Shown here in pieces: positions 45,021-53,837 of a DNA stretch of 64,000 nucleotides. Both the position numbers and the translations under genes were made by a program. This DNA comes from Shewanella sp. Choline-02u-19. GTDB taxonomy: Bacteria > Pseudomonadota > Gammaproteobacteria > Enterobacterales > Shewanellaceae. The stretch spans positions 434,001-498,000 of the forward strand of contig NZ_PJBE01000012.1 of the NCBI RefSeq assembly GCF_002836205.1, written 5' to 3'. Within the stretch, counting starts at the first letter, position 1, and every line of letters begins with the position of its first letter. The notes under the pieces are model-generated. The model was given only the letters and a program-made list of their open reading frames with translations, was not told the DNA's origin and searched no databases.

Positions 45021-45335
45021 TTACTCTAGCTCTTCCCACTCAATGCCCATCTCATCCATCAAGCGTTTAACTTCCGCAGGCATGCTATCCGGCCTATCTT
45101 TTGATAGATCACCATCATTTGGCAACGGTTGTCCTGTGTAGGCGTGTAGAAACGCTTCACAGAGCAATTCGCTATTGGTGGCATGACGTAAGTTATTCAC
45201 TTGGCGGCGTGTACGCTCATCGGTAAGCACCTTGAGTACTTTTAAAGGAATAGAGACAGTAATTTTTTTAACTTGCTCATTCTTTTTTCCGTGTTCAGCA
45301 TATGGGCTGATATAATCGCCGTTCCACTCAGTCAT
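45021..45335 (-). CDS. metJ: Methionine repressor
   Basis: This 104-residue ribbon-helix-helix repressor has the near-invariant MetJ sequence, including KKITVSIPLKVLKVLTDER, RRQVNNLRHATNSELLCEAF and TGQPLP. It dimerises and uses S-adenosylmethionine as corepressor to bind 8-bp met boxes. The start at 45335 (MTEWNGDYISPYAEHGKK) matches the family's normal length; in-frame codons upstream are not part of MetJ. It is divergent from metB across 209 bp holding two clusters of met boxes, so it probably represses itself and metBL. Confidence 0.96.
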   Translation of the reverse strand: MTEWNGDYISPYAEHGKKNEQVKKITVSIPLKVLKVLTDERTRRQVNNLRHATNSELLCEAFLHAYTGQPLPNDGDLSKDRPDSMPAEVKRLMDEMGIEWEELE

Positions 45336-45443
45336 TGACTCACCTGTAATTTTTAAATGCGGGGCAGATTTTAACCTCTTATGCAGCACAGTCAAATTAT
45401 TGCCTCTATTTTATGACAAATGCAAATAGATTTCTAAATGCTT

Positions 45444-45467
45444 AGACGTCTAAACGGCTAAACTGGT
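45444..45467. promoter_or_regulatory. MetJ operator, first met-box cluster (metJ/metB)
   Basis: Adjacent 8-mers read agacgtct (a perfect consensus box), aaacggct and aaactggt. MetJ binds tandem 8-bp boxes cooperatively. The cluster lies about 80-100 bp upstream of metB and about 110 bp upstream of metJ. Confidence 0.85.
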
Positions 45468-45488
45468 TGACTAGGGTGAATTGCTTAG

Positions 45489-45512
45489 GTACATTTAGAC
45501 GTCCAGACATCC
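45489..45512. promoter_or_regulatory. MetJ operator, second met-box cluster (metB)
   Basis: The boxes acatttag, agacgtcc and agacatcc are in tandem register, 33 bp before the metB start. Two boxes are one or two bases from consensus. Confidence 0.82.
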
Positions 45513-45544
45513 CTAGTAAGAAAATATAGCAAGAGGAGTAGTAC

Positions 45545-46705
45545 ATGACCGAGCGTAAACTAGCCACTGTAGCTGTACGCCAAGGCATTGAGTCCGATAC
45601 CCAACACGGTGCGGTTGTACCCCCGATCTATCTTTCTACCAATTATTCTTTTGATGGCCACAAAAATCCAAGAGATTTCGATTATAGCCGCTCAGGCAAT
45701 CCCACTCGGTCAATCTTGGGTGACGCTATTGCTGAGCTCGAAAAAGGCTGTACTGGCGTTGTGACTTGCACTGGGATGGCTGCAATCACCTTAGCCACCA
45801 GTTTACTTGGGCCAGATGATTTGTTGGTGGTACCTCATGATTGTTATGGCGGTAGTTATCGTCTATTTACCAATCTTGCTAAGAAAGGCCAGTTTAAACT
45901 TGAAGTGGTTGATCAAACCGATGCAGCGGCATTGGCAACAGCCATTGCTAACAAACCTAAGATGGTGTGGCTAGAAACACCGTCAAATCCATTGTTACGG
46001 GTTGTTGATATCACGGCGATCAGTGCTGCCAGCCATGAAGTTGGCGCGCTTGTTGTGGTTGATAACACCTTTCTATCGCCCATCTTGCAACAGCCTCTGC
46101 TGTTGGGTGCTGATATTGTTATTCACTCGACCACAAAATATATCAATGGCCACAGTGATGTTGTCGGCGGTGCCGTGGTGGCGAAAGATGCTGAACTGGG
46201 CGAATTATTGCATTGGTGGTCAAATACCTTGGGGCTTACCGGCGGTGCATTTGATAGTTATCTAACATTGCGCGGAATTCGAACACTTGCAGTGAGAATT
46301 CGTGAACATCAGGCGAATGCGCAGCGGATCCTTGCTACTCTTACCCGTCATCGCGCGGTAGAGAAAGTGTATTACCCCGGCCTTAAAGATCACCCTGGTC
46401 ATGAAATTGCTGCCAAGCAGCAAAAAGGCTTTGGTGCCATGCTCAGCTTTGAGCTAAAAGGCGGGGAGGAACAGTTAGTCGCTTTCTTAAAAAATCTTAA
46501 TTATTTCTCTGTTGCAGAAAGCCTCGGAGGAGTAGAAAGTCTAGTGGCTGTGCCTGCAACCATGACGCATCGAGCGATGGATCCTGAGGCACGCGCACAA
46601 GCAGGGGTTAAAGACACCCTTATTCGTCTTTCAGTTGGTATTGAAGATGCTGACGATCTTGTTGCCGATATTGAAGCTGCACTCAATGCAGCTGTCGTTT
46701 GTTAA
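45545..46705 (+). CDS. metB: Cystathionine gamma-synthase (O-succinylhomoserine lyase)
   Basis: This 386-residue PLP enzyme of the Cys/Met metabolism family has the Schiff-base lysine in VIHSTTKYINGHSDVVGG, the substrate-side YSRSGNPTR and SLGGVESLVAVPATMTH. It joins O-succinylhomoserine and cysteine to give cystathionine. The strong AAGAGGAG site and the met boxes just upstream support both start and regulation. It is followed by metL after 15 bp, as in the enterobacterial metBL operon. Confidence 0.95.
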   Translation: MTERKLATVAVRQGIESDTQHGAVVPPIYLSTNYSFDGHKNPRDFDYSRSGNPTRSILGDAIAELEKGCTGVVTCTGMAAITLATSLLGPDDLLVVPHDCYGGSYRLFTNLAKKGQFKLEVVDQTDAAALATAIANKPKMVWLETPSNPLLRVVDITAISAASHEVGALVVVDNTFLSPILQQPLLLGADIVIHSTTKYINGHSDVVGGAVVAKDAELGELLHWWSNTLGLTGGAFDSYLTLRGIRTLAVRIREHQANAQRILATLTRHRAVEKVYYPGLKDHPGHEIAAKQQKGFGAMLSFELKGGEEQLVAFLKNLNYFSVAESLGGVESLVAVPATMTHRAMDPEARAQAGVKDTLIRLSVGIEDADDLVADIEAALNAAVVC

Positions 46706-46720
46706 TTAAAGGGGTTTAAG

Positions 46721-49114
46721 ATGGCACGCTGTCACTTACATAAATTTGGTGGCTCCAGTTTAGCTGACGCAGACTGCTATCGTCGCGTTGCACATATTCT
46801 CCTGACTCATGGTAACAGTGACGATCTTGTCGTGGTTTCTGCGGCAGGAAAAAGCACTAACTTTCTGTATCGATTACTTGAGTTGAGCACGACTCAGCAG
46901 TTATGGCAGGAAGAGCTACAAATACTCATTAGTTTTCAACAAAAGCTGATCGAACAGTTATTGTCGAATGAGCAAGCTCGCTCGCTTAGAGAGCGACTAT
47001 CAAACGATAAAGCGCAACTGATCAGCTTGTTGTCTATAGAATCTATCAACGATTACCAAAGTAGCCAAGTGGTGAGTTTTGGTGAGCGCTGGTCGTCCCG
47101 TTTACTGGCGGCGTTATTACGAGAGTCTGGTGTGGCTGCATCTGATGTTGATGCGCGTACCTTACTGATTGCTGATGAAGGCGCAGTGCCGCAGATCCGC
47201 TTGCAAGACTCGCGTCAAAGAGTGCAAACACTCATTGCAGCTCATCCAAATGAACGACTCATTATCACTGGCTTTATTTGTGCCAATGACAAGGGCGATA
47301 CCTTGTTATTAGGCCGTAATGGCTCTGACTTTAGTGCCACGCTAATTGCCAGTTTGGCGGATATTGAACGGGTGACGATTTGGACCGATGTTGAGGGTGT
47401 ATTTAACGCCGATCCGAATAAGATTAATGATGCCAAGCTATTGAGCAGCCTTTCGTTAGACGAGGCCAATCGTCTGGCGCATTTAGGTTCGCCAGTATTG
47501 CACAATCGTACCTTGCAACCCTTGTTTGATACTGAAGTGAGTCTTGCTGTTCGCTCAAGTTATGCATCACATACCGACTTTACGCTGATAGCGCCTAAAA
47601 GCTCGTCAGCCAGTGCGCCAGTGGTGACTAATCTAAACCGGGTGTCACTGTTTAACATTCAGTTGAATGGGGCTTTATCTGCATTGTTAAGTTTGCTAAC
47701 TGATTCAGGGCTTTATCCGCTAGCGCATTGGTCGCTTGCGAAAAAGCGGGTTGAATTAACCGTTACCCTTGAGAATCAGAAGCAAGTTCAAGCGTTGCTC
47801 GATGCTAATCGCGAAGCGCTCGGTATTACTGATGTTCAAATTAGAGATGATTTTGGTCTGGTTGCGTTAGTGAGTGCCGATGCGGATCTTTATCGTCGTG
47901 GCTTTGCTCGATTACTCAGCCGTAATGCTCGCCCGCTGTTTAATGACGGCATGAGCTTGGTGACATTAGTGCCGCAATCGCAGGTGAACTTATTGACTCA
48001 AAAAGTGCATCGTCGATGTGCTGGCCCGCGTAAACGTATTGGCGTATTGCTCTTGGGTGTCGGCAATATTGGTGAAGCTTGGATAGAGCTATTTAACGGC
48101 GCACGAGCGGCCTTAAATAAAGAGATTGAGGCCAGTGTTGAGCTTGTCGGGCTGGTTAGCTCCCGAAAAGCCTTGATTAGCGATACGGGAATAGCACTGG
48201 ATTCTTGGAAAACAGTATTTGAGCAAGATGCAACACCTTGGCAGTACAGTCACTTGTTTGATGAGTTACAAGCACTTGAGTGTGATGAAGTTATCGCGCT
48301 TGATATCAGTGCCAGCGCCGATCTAACGCTGCAATACCCGGAGTTTTTTGCCCGCGGTATTCATGTTGTCAGTGCCAACAAACTTGCAGGATCTGGACCA
48401 CTGCCTTTTTATCGCGAGCTAAAACTACAACTGGGTAATCGCCGCTTGTTTTGGCGTTATAACGCCAGCTGTGGTGCCGGACTTCCGATACAACATGCCA
48501 TTAATGATCTGCATAACAGCGGTGACAGTATAGAAGCGGTCGGTGGCATATTTTCAGGTACCTTATGTTGGTTATTTGAAAACTATGATGCAGTTAAACC
48601 CTTCTCTGAGCTGGTGGTTGAAGCACGAGGATTGGGGATCACAGAGCCCGATCCACGTGATGATTTATCGGGTCGTGATATGCAGCGTAAGTTGCTCATT
48701 TTGGCACGTGAAATTGGCTTAGAAATTGAGCTTGAAGATATTGAGCTTAAGTCATTGGTGCCTAAGCATCTTGCCGAGCTACCGTTAGCACAATTTTTGT
48801 CACGTATTGATGAGCTTGATGACGATATGCTACAGCAGTATTTAGCTGCAGTTGAGCAAGATAAAGTGCTTAGGTATGTCGCCGCGTTAGATAGAGTTGA
48901 TGGTAAATTAAAGGCCGAAGTGAGTCTGCAATGGGTTGATAATAGTCATCCGTATGCCAACTTAACGCCGGGCGATAACGTGTTTGTTATTCGCAGCCAG
49001 TTCTACCAAGACAATCCACTGATTATTCGTGGGCCTGGAGCCGGAAGACAGGTGACTGCAGCAGCGGTGCAATCTGACTTAGCGCATATTTGCCGAGACT
49101 TACTGCAGGAATAA
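46721..49114 (+). CDS. metL: Bifunctional aspartokinase II / homoserine dehydrogenase II
   Basis: This 797-residue fusion enzyme has an N-terminal aspartokinase with KFGGSSLADA and GRNGSDFSATLIA, then a regulatory middle region. The C-terminal homoserine dehydrogenase has VLLLGVGNIGEAW (NAD(P) site), SANKLAGSGPLPFY and a catalytic region GGIFSGTLCWLF. It catalyses the first and third steps of the aspartate path to homoserine. The MetL identity, as against ThrA, rests on its position after metB and the absence of thrB and thrC. A terminator follows at 49156. Confidence 0.93.
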   Translation: MARCHLHKFGGSSLADADCYRRVAHILLTHGNSDDLVVVSAAGKSTNFLYRLLELSTTQQLWQEELQILISFQQKLIEQLLSNEQARSLRERLSNDKAQLISLLSIESINDYQSSQVVSFGERWSSRLLAALLRESGVAASDVDARTLLIADEGAVPQIRLQDSRQRVQTLIAAHPNERLIITGFICANDKGDTLLLGRNGSDFSATLIASLADIERVTIWTDVEGVFNADPNKINDAKLLSSLSLDEANRLAHLGSPVLHNRTLQPLFDTEVSLAVRSSYASHTDFTLIAPKSSSASAPVVTNLNRVSLFNIQLNGALSALLSLLTDSGLYPLAHWSLAKKRVELTVTLENQKQVQALLDANREALGITDVQIRDDFGLVALVSADADLYRRGFARLLSRNARPLFNDGMSLVTLVPQSQVNLLTQKVHRRCAGPRKRIGVLLLGVGNIGEAWIELFNGARAALNKEIEASVELVGLVSSRKALISDTGIALDSWKTVFEQDATPWQYSHLFDELQALECDEVIALDISASADLTLQYPEFFARGIHVVSANKLAGSGPLPFYRELKLQLGNRRLFWRYNASCGAGLPIQHAINDLHNSGDSIEAVGGIFSGTLCWLFENYDAVKPFSELVVEARGLGITEPDPRDDLSGRDMQRKLLILAREIGLEIELEDIELKSLVPKHLAELPLAQFLSRIDELDDDMLQQYLAAVEQDKVLRYVAALDRVDGKLKAEVSLQWVDNSHPYANLTPGDNVFVIRSQFYQDNPLIIRGPGAGRQVTAAAVQSDLAHICRDLLQE

Positions 49115-49155
49115 TATTGTAAGGCTGATTGAAGCAGCTAAGCGATTAATTAAAC

Positions 49156-49188
49156 AATGCATGTCAGTTACGCTGGCATGCATTTTTT
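49156..49188 (+). terminator. Terminator of metBL
   Basis: A 12-bp stem (aatgcatgtcag with ctggcatgcatt, one wobble) with a 5-base loop leads into a T-run, 42 bp after metL. Confidence 0.88.
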
Positions 49189-49323
49189 GGTTTTAAGGCC
49201 TGCGTATTCGATTTCTATTGGTACATTCTGCTGCTGAATTAGCGGGCTATTTTATTGTCCGAAGAAAAAAACGCACTTGCCTGCTTTTTACACTTGACTT
49301 CAATCTCAGTTTCTCTAGTATAT

Positions 49324-49347
49324 GGACATATAGACGTCCAAACGGCT
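49324..49347. promoter_or_regulatory. MetJ operator upstream of metF
   Basis: Three tandem 8-mers, ggacatat, agacgtcc and aaacggct, lie 46-70 bp before metF. The last two resemble the 45444 cluster closely. Confidence 0.85.
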
Positions 49348-49393
49348 ATATTGAAAATGGCTAGACTAACGAGTTGAAGTAGAGGAAATAGAA

Positions 49394-50284
49394 ATGGGCT
49401 TTCATCATGCACAACATGCGACATCATTGAACCAGAGCTTATCTGAGCTAAAAGATGATATAAACGTTTCTTTTGAATTCTTCCCGCCTTCGACTCCAGA
49501 GATGGAAAAGCTATTGTGGAACTCTATTCGTCGTCTTGAGCCACTTAATCCTAAATTTGTGTCTGTTACTTACGGTGCAAACTCGGGGGTTCGAGATCGT
49601 ACTCATGGCGTGATTGAACGCATTCAAAAAGAGACTGATTTAGTTGCAGCTCCGCATCTAACATTGGTGGATGCGAGTGATGAAGAACTCAAAGAGCTGG
49701 CTAAGCATTATTGGAATAGCGGTATTCGTGACATCGTCGCTCTACGTGGCGATTTGCCTGAAGGCAGTGCCAAACCAACACGTTTTGCTAATGATCTCGT
49801 TCGTCTGCTACGCTCGGTGGCAGACTTTGATATTTCTGTTGCGGCTTACCCAGAAGTGCATCCTGATGCAAGCAATGCTCAAGCAGATCTTATCCACCTT
49901 AAGAAGAAGATCGACGCAGGTGCTAACCGCGCGATTACACAGTTCTTTTTTGATGTTGAATCTTATTTACGTTTCCGTGATCGCTGCGCTGCAGCAGGCA
50001 TCGATGCTGAAATTGTCCCAGGTATCCTACCAGTGACTAACTTCAACCAAACTAAGCGCTTTGCGGCCATGACTAATGTATCCATTCCAAGCTGGTTACA
50101 CCGCCAATTTGAAGGCCTTGAAGATGATGCGACAACCCGTCAGATGGTCGGAGCCAACGTAGCGATTGATATGGTTAAAGTCTTATCTCGAGAAGGGGTT
50201 AAAGATTTCCATTTCTATACGCTGAACCGTGCAGAACTGACTTATGCGATATGCCACACTCTTGGTGTACGCCCAGGTAAATAG
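49394..50284 (+). CDS. metF: 5,10-methylenetetrahydrofolate reductase
   Basis: This 296-residue FAD TIM-barrel enzyme has VSFEFFPPSTPEMEKLLW at the N-terminus, DIVALRGDLP, the AAYPEVHP segment, KIDAGANRAITQFFFD and the C-terminal FYTLNRAELTYAICHTLG. It makes 5-methyltetrahydrofolate for methionine synthase. A GAGGAAA site precedes the ATG, and met boxes lie upstream. The last 38 codons and the following 41 bp are the first unit of a tandem repeat; the gene itself looks intact. Confidence 0.95.
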   Translation: MGFHHAQHATSLNQSLSELKDDINVSFEFFPPSTPEMEKLLWNSIRRLEPLNPKFVSVTYGANSGVRDRTHGVIERIQKETDLVAAPHLTLVDASDEELKELAKHYWNSGIRDIVALRGDLPEGSAKPTRFANDLVRLLRSVADFDISVAAYPEVHPDASNAQADLIHLKKKIDAGANRAITQFFFDVESYLRFRDRCAAAGIDAEIVPGILPVTNFNQTKRFAAMTNVSIPSWLHRQFEGLEDDATTRQMVGANVAIDMVKVLSREGVKDFHFYTLNRAELTYAICHTLGVRPGK

Positions 50285-50598
50285 CAAACCCGTTGTAGTT
50301 TAGGATCCAACGTTTCTGATATTGGATATGGTTAAAGTCTTATCTCGAGAAGGGGTTAAAGATTTCCATTTCTATACGCTGAACCGTGCAGAACTGACTT
50401 ATGCGATATGCCACACTCTTGGTGTTCGCCCAGGTAAATAGCAAACCCGTTGTAGTTTAGGAACCAACGTTTCTGATATTGGACATGGTTAAAGTCTTAT
50501 CTCGAGAAGGGGTTAAAGATTTCCATTTCTATACGCTGAACCGTGCAGAACTGACTTATGCGATATGCCACACTCTTGGTGTTCGCCCAGGTAAATAA
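50169..50598 (+). repeat. 157-bp tandem repeat of the metF 3' end (2.7 copies)
   Basis: Units begin near 50169, 50326 and 50483, with matching points 50171, 50328 and 50485 exactly 157 bp apart. The first unit is inside metF plus 41 bp of spacer. The later ones repeat it with few substitutions (for example gtacgc to gttcgc, ggatcc to ggaacc), and the third stops after its own stop codon. Because 157 is not a multiple of three, and stop codons intervene, the extra copies are not read as part of MetF. Confidence 0.95.
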
Positions 50599-50624
50599 AC
50601 AAATCCTCTTTAGTCAGCGAGAAT

Positions 50625-50661
50625 AAACCAATAGCCTACTTGTTAGGTTGTTGGTTTTTTT
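50625..50661 (+). terminator. Terminator of metF, beyond the repeats
   Basis: The imperfect stem aaaccaatagccta with taggttgttggttt is followed by seven T. It lies 340 bp past the metF stop, so the extra repeat copies would be transcribed. Confidence 0.8.
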
Positions 50662-50746
50662 GTTTATTGAACCTATTTAGATTAAGGTTATTTAGATAAG
50701 AGGATATTTTAAGCTAGCATTATCTATTTCAAAGGAAAGGTAGATT

Positions 50747-51130
50747 ATGGATAATCAAGCGAAGGCTCTGGCCGTTTTTTGCGCACTATTCTATTTGGCG
50801 GGCTGTCAGGGAGTGCAGTTTCAAAGTAATGTCACGCCTGAATATGTCGGAGGCACGCTTAAAGCCACAAAAGTTATAGAGTACTCGGTAGAAGAAATTT
50901 ACAGTTTCGATTCACAAATGATTGGAGATGTGGCTTCATCTTATTGTCAAAAAGCGCCGAACTCCCCCAAACCTGGTTATTCCATGTTGTTGCGCGACTT
51001 AAAGTATAAAGTGCAGCAATTGGGAGGTAATGGAGTAGTCATAATGGAATGCACTAAGCAAGACCCTTTCGCGGAATGCAGCTACTTTCTAGAGTGTCGA
51101 GCATTAGCGTATAAAATTAACTTCTCATAG
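50747..51130 (+). CDS. RcsF-like outer-membrane lipoprotein
   Basis: This 127-residue protein has a lipobox (LAGC, Cys20), so it should be lipid-anchored. The C-terminal half resembles the RcsF fold: QLGGNGVVIMEC, then spaced cysteines in ECSYFLECRALAY, which would form nested disulfides. RcsF senses envelope stress for the Rcs phosphorelay. No Rcs genes are nearby and the N-terminal part is unlike E. coli RcsF, so the same role is not certain. Confidence 0.55.
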   Translation: MDNQAKALAVFCALFYLAGCQGVQFQSNVTPEYVGGTLKATKVIEYSVEEIYSFDSQMIGDVASSYCQKAPNSPKPGYSMLLRDLKYKVQQLGGNGVVIMECTKQDPFAECSYFLECRALAYKINFS

Positions 51131-51235
51131 TCATTTTTCTTTTAAAAGTCGATATCCTTCTGATTTAACTGTTTAATGAGCAATTATTTTTCAGAAGCGC
51201 TATTGTTAAAACCATCAACTGATGGAGATATAAAA

Positions 51236-51829
51236 ATGAAACGTGGATTGATAACGTGTGCTTTATTGGTGCTAAGTGCATCCTCTTATGCGGCTATGCC
51301 GCCTTCGGCAGCGCTGTGTGGCAGTTGTCATGGCCCTCAAGGGCAAGGCATAGAGCCTCTTGGCCCAAGATTAGCAGGGCTATCTGCTGATTATATCGCC
51401 AAACAAATTAAGTTGTTTCAGACCGGTAAAAGACAGAATGCGACCATGCAGCCTATGTCAATGACCCTCCAAGGTGATGCTGTTTATGCTGTTGCTGACT
51501 ATTTTTCATCATTCGACGTGCCTATCGTTACACCTCATCTACGGGGTGAGAAAGCGGTATATGAAAATCCAACTGAGCAGCTAGTCTATCAAGGCGATTG
51601 GCAACGAGTCATCCCAGCTTGTGTTACCTGTCATGGACCTTCAGGGCTTGGTGTGGGCGAATTTCCACGGCTTGCAGGTCAGCAAGCATCCTACATTAAG
51701 AACCAGTTGATAGCGTGGCAGAAAGATTCCCGCAGTGGCGATCAAGATGGTGTGATGGGGACCATTGCTGACAAACTTACCAGTGCCGAAATTGATGCAT
51801 TATCGAAGTATTTCGCAGAATTAAAATAA
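51236..51829 (+). CDS. tsdB: Diheme cytochrome c (c4/TsdB-like)
   Basis: This 197-residue periplasmic protein has a signal peptide (MKRGLITCALLVLSASSYA) and two class I cytochrome c domains, with CGSCHGPQGQG and CVTCHGPSGLG. The Met ligands are likely in MQPMSMTL and GVMGTIADKL. The start at 51236 is supported by GGAGAT and by the signal peptide. It lies 10 bp before the thiosulfate dehydrogenase-like gene, the order of tsdB-tsdA, and is probably its electron partner. Confidence 0.8.
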   Translation: MKRGLITCALLVLSASSYAAMPPSAALCGSCHGPQGQGIEPLGPRLAGLSADYIAKQIKLFQTGKRQNATMQPMSMTLQGDAVYAVADYFSSFDVPIVTPHLRGEKAVYENPTEQLVYQGDWQRVIPACVTCHGPSGLGVGEFPRLAGQQASYIKNQLIAWQKDSRSGDQDGVMGTIADKLTSAEIDALSKYFAELK

Positions 51830-51839
51830 GGGGTTAACC

Positions 51840-52898
51840 ATGAAAGTATCTCATTTAAGTTGGCTCATTATTAGCCTTAGTCCTAGCTTGCTGGTACAAG
51901 CGCAAGAACTGCCGGATAAACAGACTGAGCTTATTGCTAAGGCCAAGCAAGTTGGTCAAGCTTATTTAGTCCCTAGAGATTTAAGCTCGATTCCCCAAGG
52001 TGAGTTTGGCGATAAAGTTCGCTTAGGCTATCAGTTATTTGTTAATTCACAGCAGATGCGAGATAGCTATGTTGGTAATAATCTCAACTGTTCTAACTGC
52101 CATATGGATGCTGGCCGCCGCGCTAATGCTGCACCGCTATGGGCTGCCTATTTTGCCTATCCAGCCTATCGTAAGAAAAACGATAAAGTGAATAGCTATG
52201 AAGAGCGTCTTCAAGGGTGTTTCACTTACTCAATGAATGGCACACCGCCAGCGTCAGGCAGCAAAGAGCTGGTTGCGCTCTCTGCTTATTCCTACTGGCT
52301 CGGCATGAGTGGCTTAATGGATCAAGCTGGAATCACGACAGCAGTGGCTGAATTATCTGATAGTGACCTAATTAAAGGGGGGAAGCGCGAAGATATGCCA
52401 CTACCTGAAGCCGTAAAGACTGCAATGACTCAGCCTGAGCGTGCTGCACTGCCAGGGAAGGGATTTCCTAAAATTGTCGCGCCTAAGCTGGCGTACTCAC
52501 CTAAGCGCGGTAGTGAGGTTTATCAGGCTCATTGTCAGTCTTGTCATGGCGCAGATGGTCAAGGCTATGAGAGTGCAGGGGTTTACTCATTACCACCACT
52601 TTGGGGGCCACAGAGCTTTAACTGGGGCGCGGGTATGCATAGGGTTAATACCGCGGCTTACTTTATTTATGAAAACATGCCATTCAGCAAAAGTGTTCAG
52701 TTGAGTAATCAACAAGCTTGGGACGTTGCGGCATACATTAATGCACAAGAGCGCCCACAAGACCCAAGATTTACCGGTGATATAAAGCAACTGAAAGGCA
52801 AGTATCATAAGCACCAGGGCTACTATGGCAGCAGTGTTGACGGTAAACCTGAACTTGGTAGCAAAGCTTATGGGAATAACCCTAAACGCAGTGATTAA
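51840..52898 (+). CDS. tsdA: Thiosulfate dehydrogenase (tetrathionate-forming), TsdA-like
   Basis: This 352-residue periplasmic diheme cytochrome has a signal peptide ending at VQA-QE. Its first heme is in LNCSNCHMDAGRRANAAPLW (residues about 82-101). A conserved cysteine at 127 (LQGCFTYSMNG) matches the Cys axial ligand of the active-site heme in TsdA. The second heme is in HCQSCHGADGQG. TsdA links two thiosulfate molecules to tetrathionate, or runs backward. With the octaheme cytochrome at 36 kb, this suggests thiosulfate/tetrathionate electron exchange. Confidence 0.88.
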   Translation: MKVSHLSWLIISLSPSLLVQAQELPDKQTELIAKAKQVGQAYLVPRDLSSIPQGEFGDKVRLGYQLFVNSQQMRDSYVGNNLNCSNCHMDAGRRANAAPLWAAYFAYPAYRKKNDKVNSYEERLQGCFTYSMNGTPPASGSKELVALSAYSYWLGMSGLMDQAGITTAVAELSDSDLIKGGKREDMPLPEAVKTAMTQPERAALPGKGFPKIVAPKLAYSPKRGSEVYQAHCQSCHGADGQGYESAGVYSLPPLWGPQSFNWGAGMHRVNTAAYFIYENMPFSKSVQLSNQQAWDVAAYINAQERPQDPRFTGDIKQLKGKYHKHQGYYGSSVDGKPELGSKAYGNNPKRSD

Positions 52899-53017
52899 TG
52901 GCTGTATTGGTGGTTAGATCTCTAACGCTAAGTTGGGATTTATTTTGCTTAGAAATGGGGTTCGTTAACGCGAGCCCTTTTTGTTACATTAACGGCCTGC
53001 AAGCATAAGGAGCAACA

Positions 53018-53395
53018 ATGAAACAGACACATACAGCCAGTTGTCATTGTGGTGCGGTTCAATTAGCGCTTAACCTACCTGATGGCATTATTGATTTGCG
53101 ACGCTGTGATTGCTCTATGTGCAGGCGTCGTGGCACCATCGTCACTTCTGCTGAGCTTGATGGGCTTAAGGTCGTTGCGGGTAAGGATAAACTATCGCTG
53201 TATCAATTCAATTCTGGTACCGCTAAACACTATTTTTGTAGCGTGTGCGGAATATATACCCACCATCAACGGCGCTCAAATCCAAACCAGTTTGGTGTTA
53301 ATGTGGGTTGTATTGAGGGGGTTAACCCCTACGAGTTAACTGGCGTGACTCTTTGTGACGGGGTAAATCATCCCGCAGATCGATTAGTCAAATAA
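53018..53395 (+). CDS. GFA family zinc-binding protein
   Basis: This 125-residue protein has the cysteine pattern of the Gfa/Mss4-like fold: SCHCGAVQLAL, RRCDCSMCRRRG and YFCSVCGIYTHHQ, which bind two zincs. The family is named for glutathione-dependent formaldehyde activation, but most members have no proven role. An AAGGAG site precedes the ATG. It is followed after 14 bp by the CWC protein gene, likely as one unit. Confidence 0.85.
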   Translation: MKQTHTASCHCGAVQLALNLPDGIIDLRRCDCSMCRRRGTIVTSAELDGLKVVAGKDKLSLYQFNSGTAKHYFCSVCGIYTHHQRRSNPNQFGVNVGCIEGVNPYELTGVTLCDGVNHPADRLVK

Positions 53396-53409
53396 GCGGA
53401 CAATATATT

Positions 53410-53655
53410 ATGACGACAGATCCTTCCATTTGCCCACTATGTCAGTCCCAAAATCGCTGTTCAGTATTGCAGGGCAAGAGCATTGAACAATGTTGGTGTC
53501 GTTCGCAAGCATTTCCATCTAAGGCTGCACTTGAGCTTGCGGTAAGTGCAGAGCGAGTTAATCCTCTATTAGCGTCTAAATCCTGCCTCTGTCAGGCATG
53601 TATAAAGGCATTGAAGCAGCAAGAAGAGACTCAACAGTACAAAAGAGTCGATTAA
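53410..53655 (+). CDS. Cysteine-rich CWC family protein
   Basis: This 81-residue protein has CPLCQSQNRCSV near the N-terminus, CWCRS in the middle (the CWC signature) and CLCQACIKAL at the end. That is a likely metal-binding set. The function of this family is unknown. It ends before a bidirectional terminator at 53709. Confidence 0.8.
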   Translation: MTTDPSICPLCQSQNRCSVLQGKSIEQCWCRSQAFPSKAALELAVSAERVNPLLASKSCLCQACIKALKQQEETQQYKRVD

Positions 53656-53708
53656 GAGGGCTTACAGGGTGCGTAGCCACGACGGTTAATTGATAGAAAT
53701 TCGAAAAC

Positions 53709-53735
53709 AAAAAAGGAGCCATAGGCTCCTTTTTT
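53709..53735. terminator. Bidirectional terminator between the CWC gene and deaD
   Basis: A stem aaaaaaggagcc/ggctcctttttt with a 3-base loop gives T-runs on both strands, so it serves both convergent genes. Confidence 0.9.
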
Positions 53736-53837
53736 ATGTCAATTTTCCACGGATGGATAAAATTGATTTTATGTTTGCAACATATAGGTCAGTTTCTCAT
53801 AAGTAGAAACTGACATTATTCTGTTACCTTTGCGAAA

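Noticed and set aside
50326..50598. Additional metF-like coding fragments as separate genes
   Set aside because: They are out-of-context copies of the last codons without a start, explained by the 157-bp tandem duplication.
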